A DNA stretch of 64,000 nucleotides from Saccharomyces uvarum (GCA_947243795.1 OX365942.1:186001-250000), one strand, 5' to 3'; shown: positions 31,479 to 43,504, counted from the stretch's first letter. Notes: generated from the sequence alone by a model not told the origin. Numbers and translations are program-made.

Positions 31479-32879
31479 CTATTTCTTTGTTTTTTCAGCT
31501 TGGGCTTTCTTGAATGCTATCGATCTCTGCGTCACTCTGCCTGTAGGCGATCTTTGTTTCCTCTTCTTTAGGTGGGTGGAGCCTTCGCCCTTTTTGGCTC
31601 TTTGACCTTCGATGGTAATTTCTTGACCCAAAGTTGCCCTGTCAGCCTTACCCAAAACCTTCTTGGCTCTACCAGCCTTGGTTCTTTGTGAATCAGTTAA
31701 ACCATTTCTATCTAAGCCAGCTCCGACAGTAGTACCTCTCTTCATGTTTTTACATCTGGAAACACGCAACTTTCTTGCCTTCTTGGCTGGTTTTTTGGAG
31801 TCTTCGTCTTCTTGCTTTTGAGACTTCATAGGTTTTTCGTTCAATAAAAGAGCTTTGTTAACACTTTGCAAGTCTTTAAACTGCACATAAGCAAACCCTT
31901 TACCTACATTTGTCTTTGAATCTCTGATGATACGGACGTATTCAATATCGCCGCATGATTCGAAATGTTTCCAAAGACTTTCTTCAATTTCTTCAAAATC
32001 CAAATTGCCTACAAAGATAGAGCGCTTGTTGTCATGAGGAGCTGGATGTGCAACAGCGTCGACTCTTAAATGATGATCTTGTAAAAGGGTACCGTTCAAT
32101 CTCGAGCAAATTTGTCTTACAGCTGACTTGTTCTTATATACGATATAAGCGTTAACAGTGTCTCTTGACTTATGGAATTTTTGTTGGACAAATGCAACCT
32201 TTCTGGGAAGAGCCTCATCAAAGGAAATGGATCTAAATCTTATACTTTCAATGGCAAATGGGTTGGAGCTTTCCTTCTTGGCATCTTCTTTTTCGTCATC
32301 GTTATCAGATTCTTCAGTTTCGGCAGCTGGGTTTGTACCGAAAAGTTTCTTGAATTCTTTATAGACTTTTTTGGATGTGATGACAGTACTCAGTATATTA
32401 CCGATAAAAACGGTTCTTTCTGCCTTTTCCAATTCATCTTCTTTGAAATCTACCTTTTTGGCTGCTGATGCATTTGGTGCGGCTAGGTCACTGGATTTTG
32501 TTGTTGATGCTACTTTATCGCCATCGGCCTTTTTAGCTTGATCATCCTTGGAATCTTCGTTTAGCAACTTGGCATAATAACGAGCTTCTAAACCTTCATC
32601 TTCGTCATTATTTTTAGTTTTTTTGACCTTTTTTGGCTTTGGAAGTGTGGTATCTTCAGTTTGTTCCTCAGCAACTTTTGCGTCCTTGTCTTCCACCGTC
32701 TCCTGGTTGGTTTCGGTGGTTCTTTCTCTCTTCTTCGACCCAGGAAGAACAGTACGGGTTTTACTCTTGACCTGTATTTTATTGATAGGACCACATGATG
32801 AACTGAATAGTTTATCCACAGCGGATTCTACTTTTTTCTCGTCAACTTTACCGAAAAGATTATCAATTGCAGAAGACAT
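31479..32879 (-). CDS. NOP12: Nucleolar pre-rRNA processing protein with RRMs
   Basis: Needed for normal processing of pre-25S rRNA in S. cerevisiae; nucleolar, resembles human RBM34. The protein is 466 residues from ATG 32879 ([12 protein letters not shown], matching S. cerevisiae); the frame is open 18 codons further upstream but only from GTG. Two RRMs: the first about residues 155-265 (RNP2 TVFIGNIL, long inserted acidic loop), the second about 280-370 (RNP2 [12 protein letters not shown]1 KGFAYVQF). The C-terminus is basic with [21 protein letters not shown]. The acidic/Lys-rich linker (about 50-150) is poorly conserved and longer than in S. cerevisiae (459 residues). Confidence 0.95.
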   Translation of the reverse strand: MSSAIDNLFGKVDEKKVESAVDKLFSSSCGPINKIQVKSKTRTVLPGSKKRERTTETNQETVEDKDAKVAEEQTEDTTLPKPKKVKKTKNNDEDEGLEARYYAKLLNEDSKDDQAKKADGDKVASTTKSSDLAAPNASAAKKVDFKEDELEKAERTVFIGNILSTVITSKKVYKEFKKLFGTNPAAETEESDNDDEKEDAKKESSNPFAIESIRFRSISFDEALPRKVAFVQQKFHKSRDTVNAYIVYKNKSAVRQICSRLNGTLLQDHHLRVDAVAHPAPHDNKRSIFVGNLDFEEIEESLWKHFESCGDIEYVRIIRDSKTNVGKGFAYVQFKDLQSVNKALLLNEKPMKSQKQEDEDSKKPAKKARKLRVSRCKNMKRGTTVGAGLDRNGLTDSQRTKAGRAKKVLGKADRATLGQEITIEGQRAKKGEGSTHLKKRKQRSPTGRVTQRSIAFKKAQAEKTKK

Positions 32880-33461
32880 GTTTGCACGTTCTATTTCACT
32901 GTAATGATGGATTGAAGGATGATATTCAACCACTTTAACAACGAAATGCCTTAAACTATTGAAAGTTACATATAACAGTTTAATACTAAAGGAAGGAAGG
33001 AAGTGAAAAAATTGCGATGAGCATGAAAAAATTTCGGAATCCGTTTACAATGACATGTATACCAATGAACAGATGACCTTTATTCGTCATTGTACATGTA
33101 AACATTTATATTAGCACTAGAGAAGGTATCTTTAGTCAGTAAAAGGCAATGCTTGATTGATATAAACGTTGAGAGAAAATTTTTTCCATCCTTGAGATAC
33201 ATGTATATATATATATTCATATGATACATAATGAGAACAGTTAGTATGAGACAGAACCCAGTTAGGTAACAATGTAGGGAACAAGCTCCGCTTATTATTT
33301 CCAGTGTGTTCTGTTCAATCCATATAGAAAACAAACAAATATAATATAATAGATTATAATAATAATAATACCAATAAACAAAAATTTTCTTTCCTAATAC
33401 CTAGACATTATATATGAAAAAAGAAGATACAAGGGCGGTTGCGATTCTGTTATTAGGGAGC
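32880..33461. other. NOP12 promoter and RPS15 3' flank
   Basis: 582 bases between two minus-strand genes. Contains a GGAAGGAAGGAAG-type purine run near 32991-33003, a short TA repeat (33204-33216) and an ATA-type repeat near 33355-33370. No ORF or RNA gene supported. Confidence 0.5.
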
Positions 33462-33890
33462 TTATTTCAATGGGGTGAAACGGGAAGTAGTAGCACCGGC
33501 TCTACCGTGTCTGACTGGGGTGTAAGTGATGGAGAATTCACCCAAGTAGTGACCCAACATTTCTGGTCTGATTTCAACTTGGTTGAAAGACTTACCGTTG
33601 TAGATACCGACGACGGAACCGATCATTTCTGGAACGATGATCATGTTTCTCATGTGGGTTCTGACTGGGCTTGGCTTTTCACTTTCTGGGGCAGCCAACT
33701 TAGCAGCTCTCAATTTCTTCATGAAACCGGCTGGCTTGGAAGTCATACCACGGGCAAATCTTCTTCTAACTCTAGCTGGAGCCAACTTGACGAAATCTTC
33801 AGTGGACATTTCCAACAATTTTTCCAAATCGACACCTCTGTAGGAGTGGGTCTTGAAAACTCTCTTCTTGACGTTAGCAGCTTGAGACAT
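33462..33890 (-). CDS. RPS15: 40S ribosomal protein S15 (uS19)
   Basis: Small-subunit head protein (bacterial S19 family) required for late nuclear export and maturation of pre-40S particles. It has 142 residues, intronless, with strong codon bias. The S19 signature region [19 protein letters not shown] and the C-terminal [11 protein letters not shown]...[11 protein letters not shown] are intact. It differs from the S. cerevisiae protein as I remember it at only a handful of positions. Divergent from RPP2A with 704 bases between the two starts. Confidence 0.97.
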   Translation of the reverse strand: MSQAANVKKRVFKTHSYRGVDLEKLLEMSTEDFVKLAPARVRRRFARGMTSKPAGFMKKLRAAKLAAPESEKPSPVRTHMRNMIIVPEMIGSVVGIYNGKSFNQVEIRPEMLGHYLGEFSITYTPVRHGRAGATTSRFTPLK

Positions 33891-34594
33891 GATCGGTCGT
33901 AATTATCTTGGTGTGTACTTGGTTCGTGTTATTCTACAAAGTAAGGAATAGCACTAATAAATGAAAAAACGAGATTCAAGAACAAATAAAAAAAATGAGA
34001 CTGTAGTATAATGTGAAACTCTGTACTAAGAGATTGAAACCGAATAAATGGATTTCGCATAAGATGGCCAAGCAAGCGATTGTGGTGTCGTTCTCCCATT
34101 TCCCACGGGCAAGCAGTTTCAAAGAGCCATTACAAGTGAGTCGGACGGGGACTTCCCGGGGAAGCCTCCAACGGAGCTAGAGGGACGCTCCTTCTGGACA
34201 CTCCAGGCTCGCTCTGGGCGGACCCCCCGAAATGCATTCCAAGACTGTACGCCCATACACAACCGGCTGATGTATATGCGCGGTGTACAGATTTAAAAGT
34301 GCCGAACCGCATAGAAAACTCGGGAAACTGCCGCCAATCCTCCGGAGCTAGTGGGAAAGCTGGGGCTGACTGGGCTGGGCTGCTTGTGAGACGCGCTAAG
34401 CTTGCAACATTTTTTGCACGGCACAGTTAGTTGTTAGTACCCGCTTGAAGTTTGGTTAACCTAGTACTGAGGATCCGAGGTTTTATAGTTATTAGTTTGG
34501 GAGTTGCCAATTCAATTATATTTCGGGTTTATCTGTTCGATTTTTTGGTTTATTTGGAGGATAATACACAACAACAGAACCAATTATACAAAAA
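33891..34594. other. Divergent RPS15/RPP2A promoter
   Basis: Shared promoter of two ribosomal protein genes. GC-rich centre (about 34080-34400) with a Rap1-like site (listed), flanked by T-rich and A-rich stretches. No ORF with protein-like character. Confidence 0.6.
34249..34261 (+). promoter_or_regulatory. Rap1-like site in ribosomal protein promoter
   Basis: ACGCCCATACACA is close to the Rap1 consensus ACACCCRYACAYM. It lies about 335-360 bases from both starts, a normal place for Rap1 in ribosomal protein promoters. Binding is inferred from sequence and context. Confidence 0.6.
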
Positions 34595-34915
34595 ATGAAG
34601 TACTTAGCTGCTTACCTATTATTGAACGCTGCTGGCAACACTCCAGATGCCACCAACATCAAGGCCGTTTTGGAATCCGTCGGTATTGAAATCGAAGACG
34701 AAAAGGTCTCCTCCGTCTTGTCCGCTTTGGAAGGTAAGTCTGTTGACGAATTAGTTACTGAAGGTAACGAAAAGTTGGCTGCTGTTCCAGCTGCTGGCCC
34801 AGCCTCTGCTGGTGGCGCTGCTGCCGCCTCCGGTGACGCTGCTGCTGAAGAAGACAAGGAAGAAGAAGCTGCTGAAGAATCCGATGATGACATGGGTTTC
34901 GGTTTATTCGATTAA
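34595..34915 (+). CDS. RPP2A: 60S acidic ribosomal protein P2-alpha
   Basis: Ribosomal stalk protein that pairs with P1 and recruits elongation factors. It has 106 residues, as in S. cerevisiae: helical N-terminal dimerisation domain (1-65), Ala/Gly-rich hinge (about 66-85), acidic tail ending in the universal stalk motif [11 protein letters not shown]. Four residues differ from my memory of S. cerevisiae (near 21, 25, 54 and 87), all conservative. Intronless and strongly codon-biased. A weak start-of-frame overlap with a shifted 61-codon frame is an artefact. Confidence 0.97.
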   Translation: MKYLAAYLLLNAAGNTPDATNIKAVLESVGIEIEDEKVSSVLSALEGKSVDELVTEGNEKLAAVPAAGPASAGGAAAASGDAAAEEDKEEEAAEESDDDMGFGLFD

Positions 34916-35600
34916 GGTTGTTTAAGTCCCTGCAAGCTCATTATAACATCTTTTGGAAGCTGTAGCGGGAAGGACGCAAATACAAAGCCTTCTCTCTCCC
35001 CTATAGCGACCATGCTCTTTTTTTCCAACCTTCTTCAAGTTTAAATCCATGATTTAATATCTATCTATACATATAAATATTATAAATAGTGGTTTAATGC
35101 ATTGTTTCAAAAAACTAGACCCTTTATGCCGCCCACACCCCAGCACACTCAAGACCACCATATCGTGCATGCCCGCCTATGATATTTAGCTGTATTTTAT
35201 GCCTCGGAATTGTATGTCGTATTTTTCACTCGAGGGCAGAAACTGCTATAGCCGCTTCTCAAGAATGTACATTGCTTTAAAGTACGAGCCAGGGAAAACA
35301 TAGCTCCTAGACAAGAGTTTTCTGATGAGAGTTGAGAACCTGCATAGCCCAATTGTCTGCTAACACAGTGGTCCTGGATGTGGTCTGTGTCATGGTCAAT
35401 TGTTATGGCTTGCTTCTCCCATGGATTGGCGTTACCGGTAATATCAACCGTCCGGGCAACCGAGTGTCTAAGTCTAATTTTCGAAGATTCTTTTGCCACC
35501 GGAAGGGAACGAAAAGACACCATATATAGGCAATAATAGAAGCTTCGATTCAGCACCTAGCAGCACCCCAGGACCAGTTGCACATACACAATTACATAGA
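34916..35600. other. Intergenic, RPP2A to PRE6
   Basis: RPP2A 3' end and PRE6 promoter. Contains the proteasome element listed below. The PRE6 frame is open upstream of its ATG (from 35493, non-ATG), which I regard as chance. No RNA gene seen. Confidence 0.5.
35492..35500 (-). promoter_or_regulatory. Proteasome-associated control element (Rpn4 site)
   Basis: TTTGCCACC on the plus strand is the exact reverse complement of PACE, GGTGGCAAA, the binding site of the proteasome regulator Rpn4. It sits about 100 bases before the PRE6 ATG, as in other yeast proteasome promoters. Confidence 0.88.
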
Positions 35601-36365
35601 ATGAGTGGTTACGACAGAGCTTTGTCCATTTTCTCGCCAGACGGCCACATTTTCCAAGTCGAGTACGCCCTGGAGGCTGTAAAGAGGGGTACCTGTGCCG
35701 TAGGTGTCAAGGGTAAGAATTGCGTGGTATTGGGTTGTGAAAGAAGGTCTACTTTGAAGCTACAAGACACCAGGATCACGCCTTCAAAAGTGTCTAAGAT
35801 CGACTCGCATGTGGTCTTGTCGTTTTCTGGTCTGAATGCAGACTCCAGAATCCTTATCGAGAAGGCCAGAGTGGAGGCCCAAAGCCATAGACTGACGTTG
35901 GAAGATCCAGTGACGGTGGAGTACTTAACACGGTACGTGGCCGGTGTGCAGCAAAGATACACACAGTCCGGTGGTGTCAGACCATTCGGTGTCTCCACGC
36001 TGATCGCCGGTTTCGACTCGAGAGATGACGAGCCCAAGCTCTACCAGACCGAACCAAGCGGTATATACTCCTCGTGGTCTGCCCAGACTATCGGCAGAAA
36101 CTCCAAGACGGTCCGTGAGTTCTTGGAGAAGAACTACGACCGCAAAGAGCCACCAGCCACTGTGGAAGAGTGTGTTAAGCTTACCGTAAGATCTCTCTTG
36201 GAAGTCGTCCAGACAGGCGCTAAGAATATCGAAATCACCGTCGTCAGGCCAGACTCAGAAATCGTGGCCTTGAATAGCGACGAAATCAACGAGTACGTCA
36301 CCCAGATCGAGCAAGAAAAGCAAGAACAACAAGAGCAGGACAAAAAGAAGAAATCCAGCCATTGA
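35601..36365 (+). CDS. PRE6: 20S proteasome alpha-4 subunit
   Basis: Alpha-ring subunit of the 20S proteasome core; cytosol and nucleus. It has 254 residues from ATG 35601 ([26 protein letters not shown]), whose N-terminal segment is the alpha-subunit signature that gates the pore. Upstream open sequence from 35493 lacks an ATG and is ignored. The C-terminus is Gln/Lys-rich ([17 protein letters not shown]). Nearly identical to S. cerevisiae Pre6 as I remember it. The promoter has an exact PACE element, implying Rpn4 control. Confidence 0.97.
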   Translation: MSGYDRALSIFSPDGHIFQVEYALEAVKRGTCAVGVKGKNCVVLGCERRSTLKLQDTRITPSKVSKIDSHVVLSFSGLNADSRILIEKARVEAQSHRLTLEDPVTVEYLTRYVAGVQQRYTQSGGVRPFGVSTLIAGFDSRDDEPKLYQTEPSGIYSSWSAQTIGRNSKTVREFLEKNYDRKEPPATVEECVKLTVRSLLEVVQTGAKNIEITVVRPDSEIVALNSDEINEYVTQIEQEKQEQQEQDKKKKSSH

Positions 36366-36982
36366 ACCCCGCAACGTATATATGTTAGCCACACGCCCTA
36401 TATAACCACCAACAACGACAAAATATAAACCTTAGTACAGTATAGTATAGAATAAATTAAGTACTCATCACGCAACTCCCCGCGTCATCTTTCACGAGCT
36501 GGTGATTTTTCGGTTTTCTCATATCGCCAAGAAAACCTGCTAAGCTGAAATGCCTTTAAGAGCGCTTGCCAAATCTCACTTTTGTTCTTGATGGCGCAGC
36601 TGTGCTAGCCCCACTTGAACAACATACCCACCATCAAACCCTCTCTTCACTCCATCATTCTCACACACAGAGTTTTCGTTTCCGTGATAAAACAAAACTG
36701 AAATACTGTGTTATTTCCCCACAATTTTCTGTCCCTACGCCTATATGCCCATACTTTGCTCGGTTTATCGAACAACGCTGTAAACCCTGCGAGTCAAAAA
36801 AGACGTATCGTATTATTATACCCTTCCAGCATCACACTGTTCTATTCATAATCCTGTCATTTTTCTAGGTTTTTTTTACATTTTTTTTCAGTACATCTCT
36901 AAAATTTCTTGACATATATCCAGAAGTTAATACCAAGTCATTTCCTTTGATAGAAGAAATAAAAAAGTTAACAATACTTGGT
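36366..36982. other. Intergenic, PRE6 to YOL036W
   Basis: PRE6 3' end and YOL036W promoter/leader; T-rich near 36860-36895. A 100-codon frame at 36566-36868 starts from a non-ATG codon and looks like T/C-rich promoter DNA translated by chance. Nothing else seen. Confidence 0.5.
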
Positions 36983-39277
36983 ATGGACCACCAAGACAAC
37001 TCGCCACCTAGATATAGAAACTCTGGCTCCAACAGGGCCACTGCATATAACAGTACCACTCTGCCTACCATGCCCAAGAGTGCCACACCCACATCGAGTT
37101 CAACCACTGTTACAACGCATTTGCACAATATCAAAGAAGAGGAGGCAAATGATGAAGAACTCACCCAAATAGACCGTTCTTCGCCTCGTGTATTAGGAAG
37201 AATCTCGTCTTCATCTTCGTCTTCATCCAATATCGATCTGCACGATAACTTGGATATGCTACACTATATGGATAAATCAGCCACCAATCTCTCACTATCC
37301 ACTCCTAATTTACATGAAGAGATGGGCTTCCGTAGCGACAAAGGTAATAGTAAGGAGGAACTAACTCTATTGCCACCTTTACCCCACACAGGAGAATTAG
37401 AAATTGCTCCAAAATTCGATATCAATGAAGCTATCTTTGAACAGGATGACATTAGTCAGTCTTCAAGGTTGGAAACAGAAAATTTAATAGCGAACCTAAC
37501 GAGCTCCACTCCGGATGCTACTAGGGAATCCCAAGATTTCGCTATCATGACGCATGACCACAACATGATCGCTAACGACAATTCTGAATTAAGTGATGCT
37601 ATCCTAGACAACCAGACCTCGTTTGATCTTTCTAAAGCCCTGGAGATGACTAGCCATTCAAACATAGGCAATATTATTAATCCCGGTTCCGATGGGAGAA
37701 CCTCAAGAACCTCAAGAACTCCGATAAGTACTGCGACTTTGAAAACATACTCTTCGTCACCTGCCAGTGGGGAACGTGACGAGAACACAACTACAATTTC
37801 CTCCACGTCCGATCAGGCGGCTACCATACAGTATGATCCTAATAAGATCTTGAATCCCATCCCGGTTTCACCTTCTTCTCTCTATGAGCAACAGCAGAGT
37901 AATAGAGCCTCAAGAGAAAGAAGTAGGTCTAATTCTGGCGCCTTCGCTTCTACTCTGAGAGATACTATCATTTCAGAATTGCCTCAAACTAATAGCACCA
38001 TAGAAAGAAAGCTATCAAGAAAACTAAGTAACTTGAGTAGGAAAAATACAGGAACCTTTGAAGAACGTTTTCAAACATTACCACCTTTAAGTACCCAAAA
38101 TTCAAGCCAGTACGTTATGGCAGCGTCCATCGATAACATTGGTTCACAAACGTATACCATATCCACGCCAGTGCCAAGTAACCAAACGCCAATAACACTT
38201 CAATCCGAATCTGCTTTGACTAGTGAAGAAAAGAAGATGCCTTTTTTGAGAAGAGCCTCTAGTGCCATCTTAAGAAAGAAATCTGTCAAGATTTATCCCA
38301 GTCTAACTAGACCAAATACCCCAACTTTACCGTCATCTCAAACGTTTGAATCGGGCTCAACAAATGGTCAGCATCCCTTGTTAATTCGACGATCTTCAAA
38401 TATTGATTATAAACAACCAAGAAGACAGCTTTCATGCTCGAAGTCTTATTCTCGTCTGGATTCCGATTCCAAGTTTGCTAACAGTAGTCGACCTTCGAAG
38501 GAAGTTTTAAGAACCACTTCAAACCATGTGGAAGAGGTCTATAGAAAGACATCTCTGGGTTCTAAGATCAAGAGAGGTTTCACCAGAATTTTAAGCGATA
38601 GTAATAGTAGCAGAGAAGCTCTCGCTGCATCTCCCAAAATAACAGCAGCAGGAGGAACCACAGAATCTTCTTTAACCCCTATATCCACTGTAAGAAGTAG
38701 TCCGATAACGCCAAGCTCTATGGAAAGGAAACGAGTTTCAATGGATAGCGTGAGTTTAACCAATCGAACATCAACGTCCTACCCAAGATCATCGGCGGAT
38801 ATTATTCCTACGCTACACGAAGAAACCGAGACTAACATTCCAAAGAGATCAACAAGTAGAAAAATGCTGTCTAGAAATCTAAGCAAGAGGAACACTTTGT
38901 CCGAACAGGAAACAAAGGGAAGTGAAATATACTTGGACAAAGAAGCGTTACAAAACTTAGTCCCGGTGTTTTCTGTCACAGAGGACACCCACCACATTAA
39001 CCGTTCGTCTTTACAAACGCAGTCCACTATCAAATTGTGCATCGACAACCTAAGAAACAAAGAAGGCCTGAGATTGGACGTCAAGGAATACGTGGACATC
39101 TTGAGCCAGCAACAACGTAAGGAAGATGAAAGATATGCCATTTTGGAAAAGAAGTTCGCATCTTGTGCATGGTGCAGTGAGAAAGATCTCCAGTACTTGA
39201 AACAGAAACGAACTTCCATGAACAAGATATGGTCTGATTACGTACGATTCTACCGTGGAAAGTTAAACAGTCCATAA
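36983..39277 (+). CDS. YOL036W: Uncharacterised phosphoprotein-like, Ser/Thr-rich (YOL036W)
   Basis: Orthologue of YOL036W, a protein of unknown function with a whole-genome-duplication paralogue YIR016W. It has 764 residues from ATG 36983 (761 in S. cerevisiae). Most of the chain is low-complexity Ser/Thr/Asn-rich and probably disordered, with many SP/TP sites (for example TPISTATL, SSPITPSS), fitting reports of it as a kinase substrate. Only the C-terminal ~130 residues look folded: a helix-rich block from LYLDKEALQ-like sequence through INRSSLQTQSTIKLCIDNLRN to WSDYVRFYRGKLNSP. I know no catalytic motif. Basic patches (KRGFTRIL) occur near residue 535. Confidence 0.9.
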   Translation: MDHQDNSPPRYRNSGSNRATAYNSTTLPTMPKSATPTSSSTTVTTHLHNIKEEEANDEELTQIDRSSPRVLGRISSSSSSSSNIDLHDNLDMLHYMDKSATNLSLSTPNLHEEMGFRSDKGNSKEELTLLPPLPHTGELEIAPKFDINEAIFEQDDISQSSRLETENLIANLTSSTPDATRESQDFAIMTHDHNMIANDNSELSDAILDNQTSFDLSKALEMTSHSNIGNIINPGSDGRTSRTSRTPISTATLKTYSSSPASGERDENTTTISSTSDQAATIQYDPNKILNPIPVSPSSLYEQQQSNRASRERSRSNSGAFASTLRDTIISELPQTNSTIERKLSRKLSNLSRKNTGTFEERFQTLPPLSTQNSSQYVMAASIDNIGSQTYTISTPVPSNQTPITLQSESALTSEEKKMPFLRRASSAILRKKSVKIYPSLTRPNTPTLPSSQTFESGSTNGQHPLLIRRSSNIDYKQPRRQLSCSKSYSRLDSDSKFANSSRPSKEVLRTTSNHVEEVYRKTSLGSKIKRGFTRILSDSNSSREALAASPKITAAGGTTESSLTPISTVRSSPITPSSMERKRVSMDSVSLTNRTSTSYPRSSADIIPTLHEETETNIPKRSTSRKMLSRNLSKRNTLSEQETKGSEIYLDKEALQNLVPVFSVTEDTHHINRSSLQTQSTIKLCIDNLRNKEGLRLDVKEYVDILSQQQRKEDERYAILEKKFASCAWCSEKDLQYLKQKRTSMNKIWSDYVRFYRGKLNSP

Positions 39278-40186
39278 AGAAAAGACAGTCTTTGCCATAT
39301 TAATTACCAGACACGCACAAATAAACACGGACATATATATATATATTTATATATATCTATAGTGGGCAGGCATGCATATGCATGCTATCTATTTAGCAAT
39401 TATATAGCTAGTTACGCACTCTATGAGAGGTTAACATTTGCATTAAAACTGCTTTGCTTGGCTACTTACAATGAAGCCCTAGCTTTTTTAGCAACTATCT
39501 TAGTTTTTTCTTCCCGTCTCTTGTTTAAAAGGCGGAAAAAATGAAAATTAAATAAAATTACGTCCTACTTCTTCTTCTTCTTTTTCTTTGCTCAGCATCT
39601 TAAAACACAAACAAATGGAAAGACTAACCGCGAGATGGACACATTTTTGTGGGACTCCAGTTGGAGTGCAATGCGCAATTACTCTTCAGCGCATGTGTTG
39701 TGTTGGGCTTAGTTGGTATTGCTTCTACATCTCAGAACTTAATGAAGGAAAAGAGAAGAATTTTACATTAGAATGATGAAAGAGGTAGCAATTTGCAACA
39801 GATTTTCATGATCGAAACAAACAAAGATTAACCTTTCAGAACCGCTACACTGATACTAATGTAAGCCTTCCTTTTTCGTATGTTATTCATTTGAAAGCTA
39901 CTCTCGTAGTCCTTGAACTTGCTTATACTTATGTAGAATGTAAAAGAAACTCCAATTGGATATACCGCTATCACTGCGCATACCAGGTACCTAACTTCTA
40001 TATCTTTCTTAAATTTTAGGTCGTCCAGGATGACTGAGCTATCTGATACACGTTGGCTTTCGCGTTCCATCACTTTTTCAAGTTATGTGAAGATAATAAC
40101 AATAGTAGTAGTACGCTTACATATGATTTCACATGCAGGTCTATCATATAGAGTTGCGTAAGGCGTAGAAGAAAGTCGGCAAAGGT
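39278..40186. other. Intergenic, YOL036W to SMC5
   Basis: 909 bases. A TA-rich microsatellite at 39335-39358, T-rich and CTT-rich patches near 39565-39592. One minus-strand small ORF (listed) is the only protein-like thing. Confidence 0.5.
39828..40070 (-). CDS. Candidate small membrane protein, 80 codons; unrecognised
   Basis: ATG at 40070 opens 80 codons: a charged N-terminus (MERESQRVSDSSVILDDL), then one clean hydrophobic segment (about residues 27-47, YLVCAVIAVYPIGVSFTFYI), then a basic/polar end. The layout is that of a single-span membrane protein. It lies divergently, 116 bases from the SMC5 start. S. cerevisiae has only a dubious ORF in this gap (YOL035C) as I recall, and I cannot say whether it corresponds. 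Could be chance in AT-rich DNA; cross-species conservation would decide. Confidence 0.28.
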   Translation of the reverse strand: MERESQRVSDSSVILDDLKFKKDIEVRYLVCAVIAVYPIGVSFTFYISISKFKDYESSFQMNNIRKRKAYISISVAVLKG

Positions 40187-43100
40187 ATGACTAGTCTCAT
40201 AGATTTGGGTAGGTATGTTGGAAGAACTCGCCATGAAGAAGACACCGCATCGAGCTCTAAAAGAGTAAAAGTTGCCGCAGCTGATTTATCTTCCTTCCAG
40301 CCTGGCAGTATCATCAAGATCCGTTTACAAGATTTCGTGACCTACACATTAACTGAATTCAACCTTTCGCCGTCTTTAAACATGATTATTGGGCCCAACG
40401 GGTCCGGTAAATCTACTTTTGTGTGCGCCGTGTGTCTGGGGTTGGCTGGTAAGCCAGAATATATTGGTAGGAGTAAAAAAGTGGAAGATTTTATCAAGAA
40501 TGGTCAGGATATTTCAAGAATTGAGATCACTTTGAAGAATTCACCAAAGATTCATGATATCGAATTTATAAATACACATGACGAAACGATAAAAGTTACT
40601 AGAATTATTACTAGATCCAAGAGGAGGTCTGATTACATGATTAATGATGAACAGGTATCGGAAAACGTAGTTAAAACCTTAGTCGCTCAGTTGAACATCC
40701 AATTAGATAATCTATGTCAATTTTTATCCCAAGAACGTGTAGAGGAATTTGCTCGATTGAAGTCAGTAAAACTATTGGTGGAAACTATAAGGTCCATCGA
40801 TGCAAGCCTATTAGATGTACTAGAGGAACTAATGGAACTCCAGGCAAATGAACAGAGTTTGCAAAAGGACCTTGACGTAAAAAAATCGAAAGTCGTTTAT
40901 TTGAGACAAGAGAGCGATAAATTACGAAAATCAGTAGAGTCGTTACGAGATTTTCAAAAGAAAAAGGGTGAGATTGAGTTACACTCTCAATTATTACCTT
41001 ATGTGAAGGTAAAAGATCATAAGGAGAAACTGAATACCTATAAAGAAGAGTACGAGCGAGCGAAGTCAAACTTGAGAGCCTTATTAAAGGACAAGAAACC
41101 ATTTGCAAATACAAAGAAAACTTTAGAGAATCGAGTTCATGAATTGACAGAAAAATGTTCCTTAAAGGATGACGAATTTGTGGAAGCAAAAGAAAAACTT
41201 GATGAGATTTTTGAAAGGTTGAATATCATACGAGATGATGTTATCAAAAAGAAAACCCAAAACGAATATTATAGAGGTAGAACCAAGAAATTGCAAGCAA
41301 CCATCATTAGTACGAAGGAGGATTTAGCGAGAAATCAAGAAATACTAGAACAAACTCAATTGCCTGAAAAAAGCGTATTTGAGGATATAGATAACAAAAG
41401 AAAGGAAATTATCAATAAAGAAGGAGACCTCCGAGGTCTTATTTCCGAAATAGATGCAAAAGCAAATGCCGTTAATCATGAAATGAGGAGTATACAGAGG
41501 CAAGCAGAGAATAAAACTAAATCCCTCACTACAACTGATAAAATTGGTATTCTAAATCAGGATCAAGATCTAAAAGAAGTTCGTGATGCCGTGCTTTTTA
41601 TTAGGGACCATCCCGAAATGAAGGAGAAAATTTTAGAGCCTCCAATTATGACAGTATCTGCTATTAATTCTCAGTTTGCAGCGTATCTGGCTCAATGTGT
41701 GGATTTTAATACAAGCAAAGCCCTGACTGTTGTTGACTCTGATGCTTACAGGCTATTTGCAAATCCAATTCTTGAAAAATTCAAAGTGAATTTAAGAGAA
41801 CTATCTAACACTGATTCCAAACCTCCTGTGCCTATAGAAACAGTAAGAGATTTGGGTTTTGAAGGTTACTTGTCCGATTTTATTACTGGTGATAAAAGGG
41901 TTATGAAAATGCTTTGTCAAATCAACAGGATACATACCATACCAGTATCTAGGAGGGAATTGACACCGGCGCAGATAAAAAGATTGATTACACCAACATC
42001 AAATGGAAGAATCCTTTTCAAGAGGATAATTCACGGGAACAGACTAGTCGACATTAAGCAATCATCTTACGGTAATAAGCAGATATTTCCCACCGATGTT
42101 AACGTAAAGCAGACTAACTTTTACCAAGGGTCGATCATGTCAAATGAACAGAAAACTAGAATCGAGAGTGATATTGACAACTTAAAGAATGAATATAATA
42201 ACCGAAAATCTACGTTAGACACATTGTCAAACCAAAAGAGTGATTATAGGCATGAATTATCTGAGCTTGCGTCAAAAAACGACAACATCAATAGAAAGGC
42301 TCATGAACTAAATGAGATTCGTAAAAAATACACCATGAGGAAAAGTACAATAGGGACACTGGAAGAGAAATTAGATCAGTTGAAACGTGAAGCTAGGAAG
42401 GATGTATCACAAAAGATCAAGGATATCGATGACCAAATCCAGCAGCAACTACTCGAGCAAACACGATTACTGTCCAAGATGGTCTCTTCGATGGAGGATC
42501 TAAAAAAATCACAAAAGGAGTTAATAACCTCCCAAATTTTTCAGTTCGAAGCTCAAAATATGGACATTTCCATGAATGATGTGATAGGATTTTTCAACGA
42601 AAGAGAGGCTGAATTAAGGCATCAATATGAGCATAAGAAAAAGTTCGTGAAGGAGATGAGAGATACTCCTGAATTTCGATCCTGGATGGAAGAAATTAGA
42701 CGCTACGACGAGGATGCAAAGGAAAGATTGAATAAAGTAGCAGAAGAATATGAAAAAGGGAGAAATTTCAATTTGCCATTCGTTCAAGATGTTATCGATA
42801 AATTAGAATCTGAAATAGCTATGGTGAACCATGACGAATCTGCCATAACGATTTTAGATCAAGTTGTCACTGAGTTGAGAGAGTTGGAACAAACAGTTCC
42901 TCAGCAAACTAAAGATTTAGAAACCACTAAAGCCAAGTTAAAAGAAGACCATGCCATTTTGGAACCTAAGCTGGATGACATAGTATCAAAGATTTCCACA
43001 AGATTTGCTCGTTTATTCAATAATGTCGGTAGTGCTGGTGCTGTCCATCTGGAAAAGCCAAAGGACTACGCTGAGTGGAAGATTGAAATCATGGTCAAGT

Positions 43101-43465
43101 TCAGAGATAATGCACCATTAAAGAAGCTAGATTCCCACACGCAGTCAGGTGGTGAAAGGGCTGTCTCTACAGTTCTTTACATGATTGCCCTGCAAGAGTT
43201 CACCTCTGCTCCATTCAGAGTTGTAGACGAAATCAACCAAGGTATGGACTCAAGAAATGAAAGAATTGTCCATAAGGCCATGGTAGAGAATGCGTGTGCC
43301 GAAAACACATCTCAATATTTCTTAATCACTCCGAAGTTATTAACTGATTTGTATTATCACGAGAAGATGAGGGTACACTGTGTCATGGCCGGTTCTTGGA
43401 TTCCGAATCCTTCTGAGGATCCAAGGATGATTCATTTCGGTGAGACCTCTAACTACCCTTTCTGA
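40187..43465 (+). CDS. SMC5: Structural maintenance of chromosomes protein Smc5
   Basis: ATPase core of the Smc5-Smc6 complex, which resolves recombination intermediates and supports replication through damage; nuclear. It has 1092 residues (1093 in S. cerevisiae). Walker [10 protein letters not shown] lies at about residues 69-77; two long coiled coils (about 190-440 and 650-930) flank a hinge around 450-630; the ABC signature [12 protein letters not shown] is near 980-992 and Walker [13 protein letters not shown] follows near 1008-1019. All ATPase motifs look intact. The Smc5-type short head-proximal arms and absence of extra domains fit. Confidence 0.97.
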   Translation: MTSLIDLGRYVGRTRHEEDTASSSKRVKVAAADLSSFQPGSIIKIRLQDFVTYTLTEFNLSPSLNMIIGPNGSGKSTFVCAVCLGLAGKPEYIGRSKKVEDFIKNGQDISRIEITLKNSPKIHDIEFINTHDETIKVTRIITRSKRRSDYMINDEQVSENVVKTLVAQLNIQLDNLCQFLSQERVEEFARLKSVKLLVETIRSIDASLLDVLEELMELQANEQSLQKDLDVKKSKVVYLRQESDKLRKSVESLRDFQKKKGEIELHSQLLPYVKVKDHKEKLNTYKEEYERAKSNLRALLKDKKPFANTKKTLENRVHELTEKCSLKDDEFVEAKEKLDEIFERLNIIRDDVIKKKTQNEYYRGRTKKLQATIISTKEDLARNQEILEQTQLPEKSVFEDIDNKRKEIINKEGDLRGLISEIDAKANAVNHEMRSIQRQAENKTKSLTTTDKIGILNQDQDLKEVRDAVLFIRDHPEMKEKILEPPIMTVSAINSQFAAYLAQCVDFNTSKALTVVDSDAYRLFANPILEKFKVNLRELSNTDSKPPVPIETVRDLGFEGYLSDFITGDKRVMKMLCQINRIHTIPVSRRELTPAQIKRLITPTSNGRILFKRIIHGNRLVDIKQSSYGNKQIFPTDVNVKQTNFYQGSIMSNEQKTRIESDIDNLKNEYNNRKSTLDTLSNQKSDYRHELSELASKNDNINRKAHELNEIRKKYTMRKSTIGTLEEKLDQLKREARKDVSQKIKDIDDQIQQQLLEQTRLLSKMVSSMEDLKKSQKELITSQIFQFEAQNMDISMNDVIGFFNEREAELRHQYEHKKKFVKEMRDTPEFRSWMEEIRRYDEDAKERLNKVAEEYEKGRNFNLPFVQDVIDKLESEIAMVNHDESAITILDQVVTELRELEQTVPQQTKDLETTKAKLKEDHAILEPKLDDIVSKISTRFARLFNNVGSAGAVHLEKPKDYAEWKIEIMVKFRDNAPLKKLDSHTQSGGERAVSTVLYMIALQEFTSAPFRVVDEINQGMDSRNERIVHKAMVENACAENTSQYFLITPKLLTDLYYHEKMRVHCVMAGSWIPNPSEDPRMIHFGETSNYPF

Positions 43466-43480
43466 ATAGCCTATTTATTA

Positions 43481-43504
43481 AATATATATATATATATATA
43501 TATG
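43481..43504. repeat. TA dinucleotide microsatellite after SMC5
   Basis: About ten TA units just after the SMC5 stop; typical of yeast 3' ends (efficiency element for polyadenylation) and prone to length change. Confidence 0.7.

Noticed and set aside
36566-36868. 100-codon frame upstream of YOL036W
   Set aside because: No ATG start and composition matches pyrimidine-rich promoter DNA.
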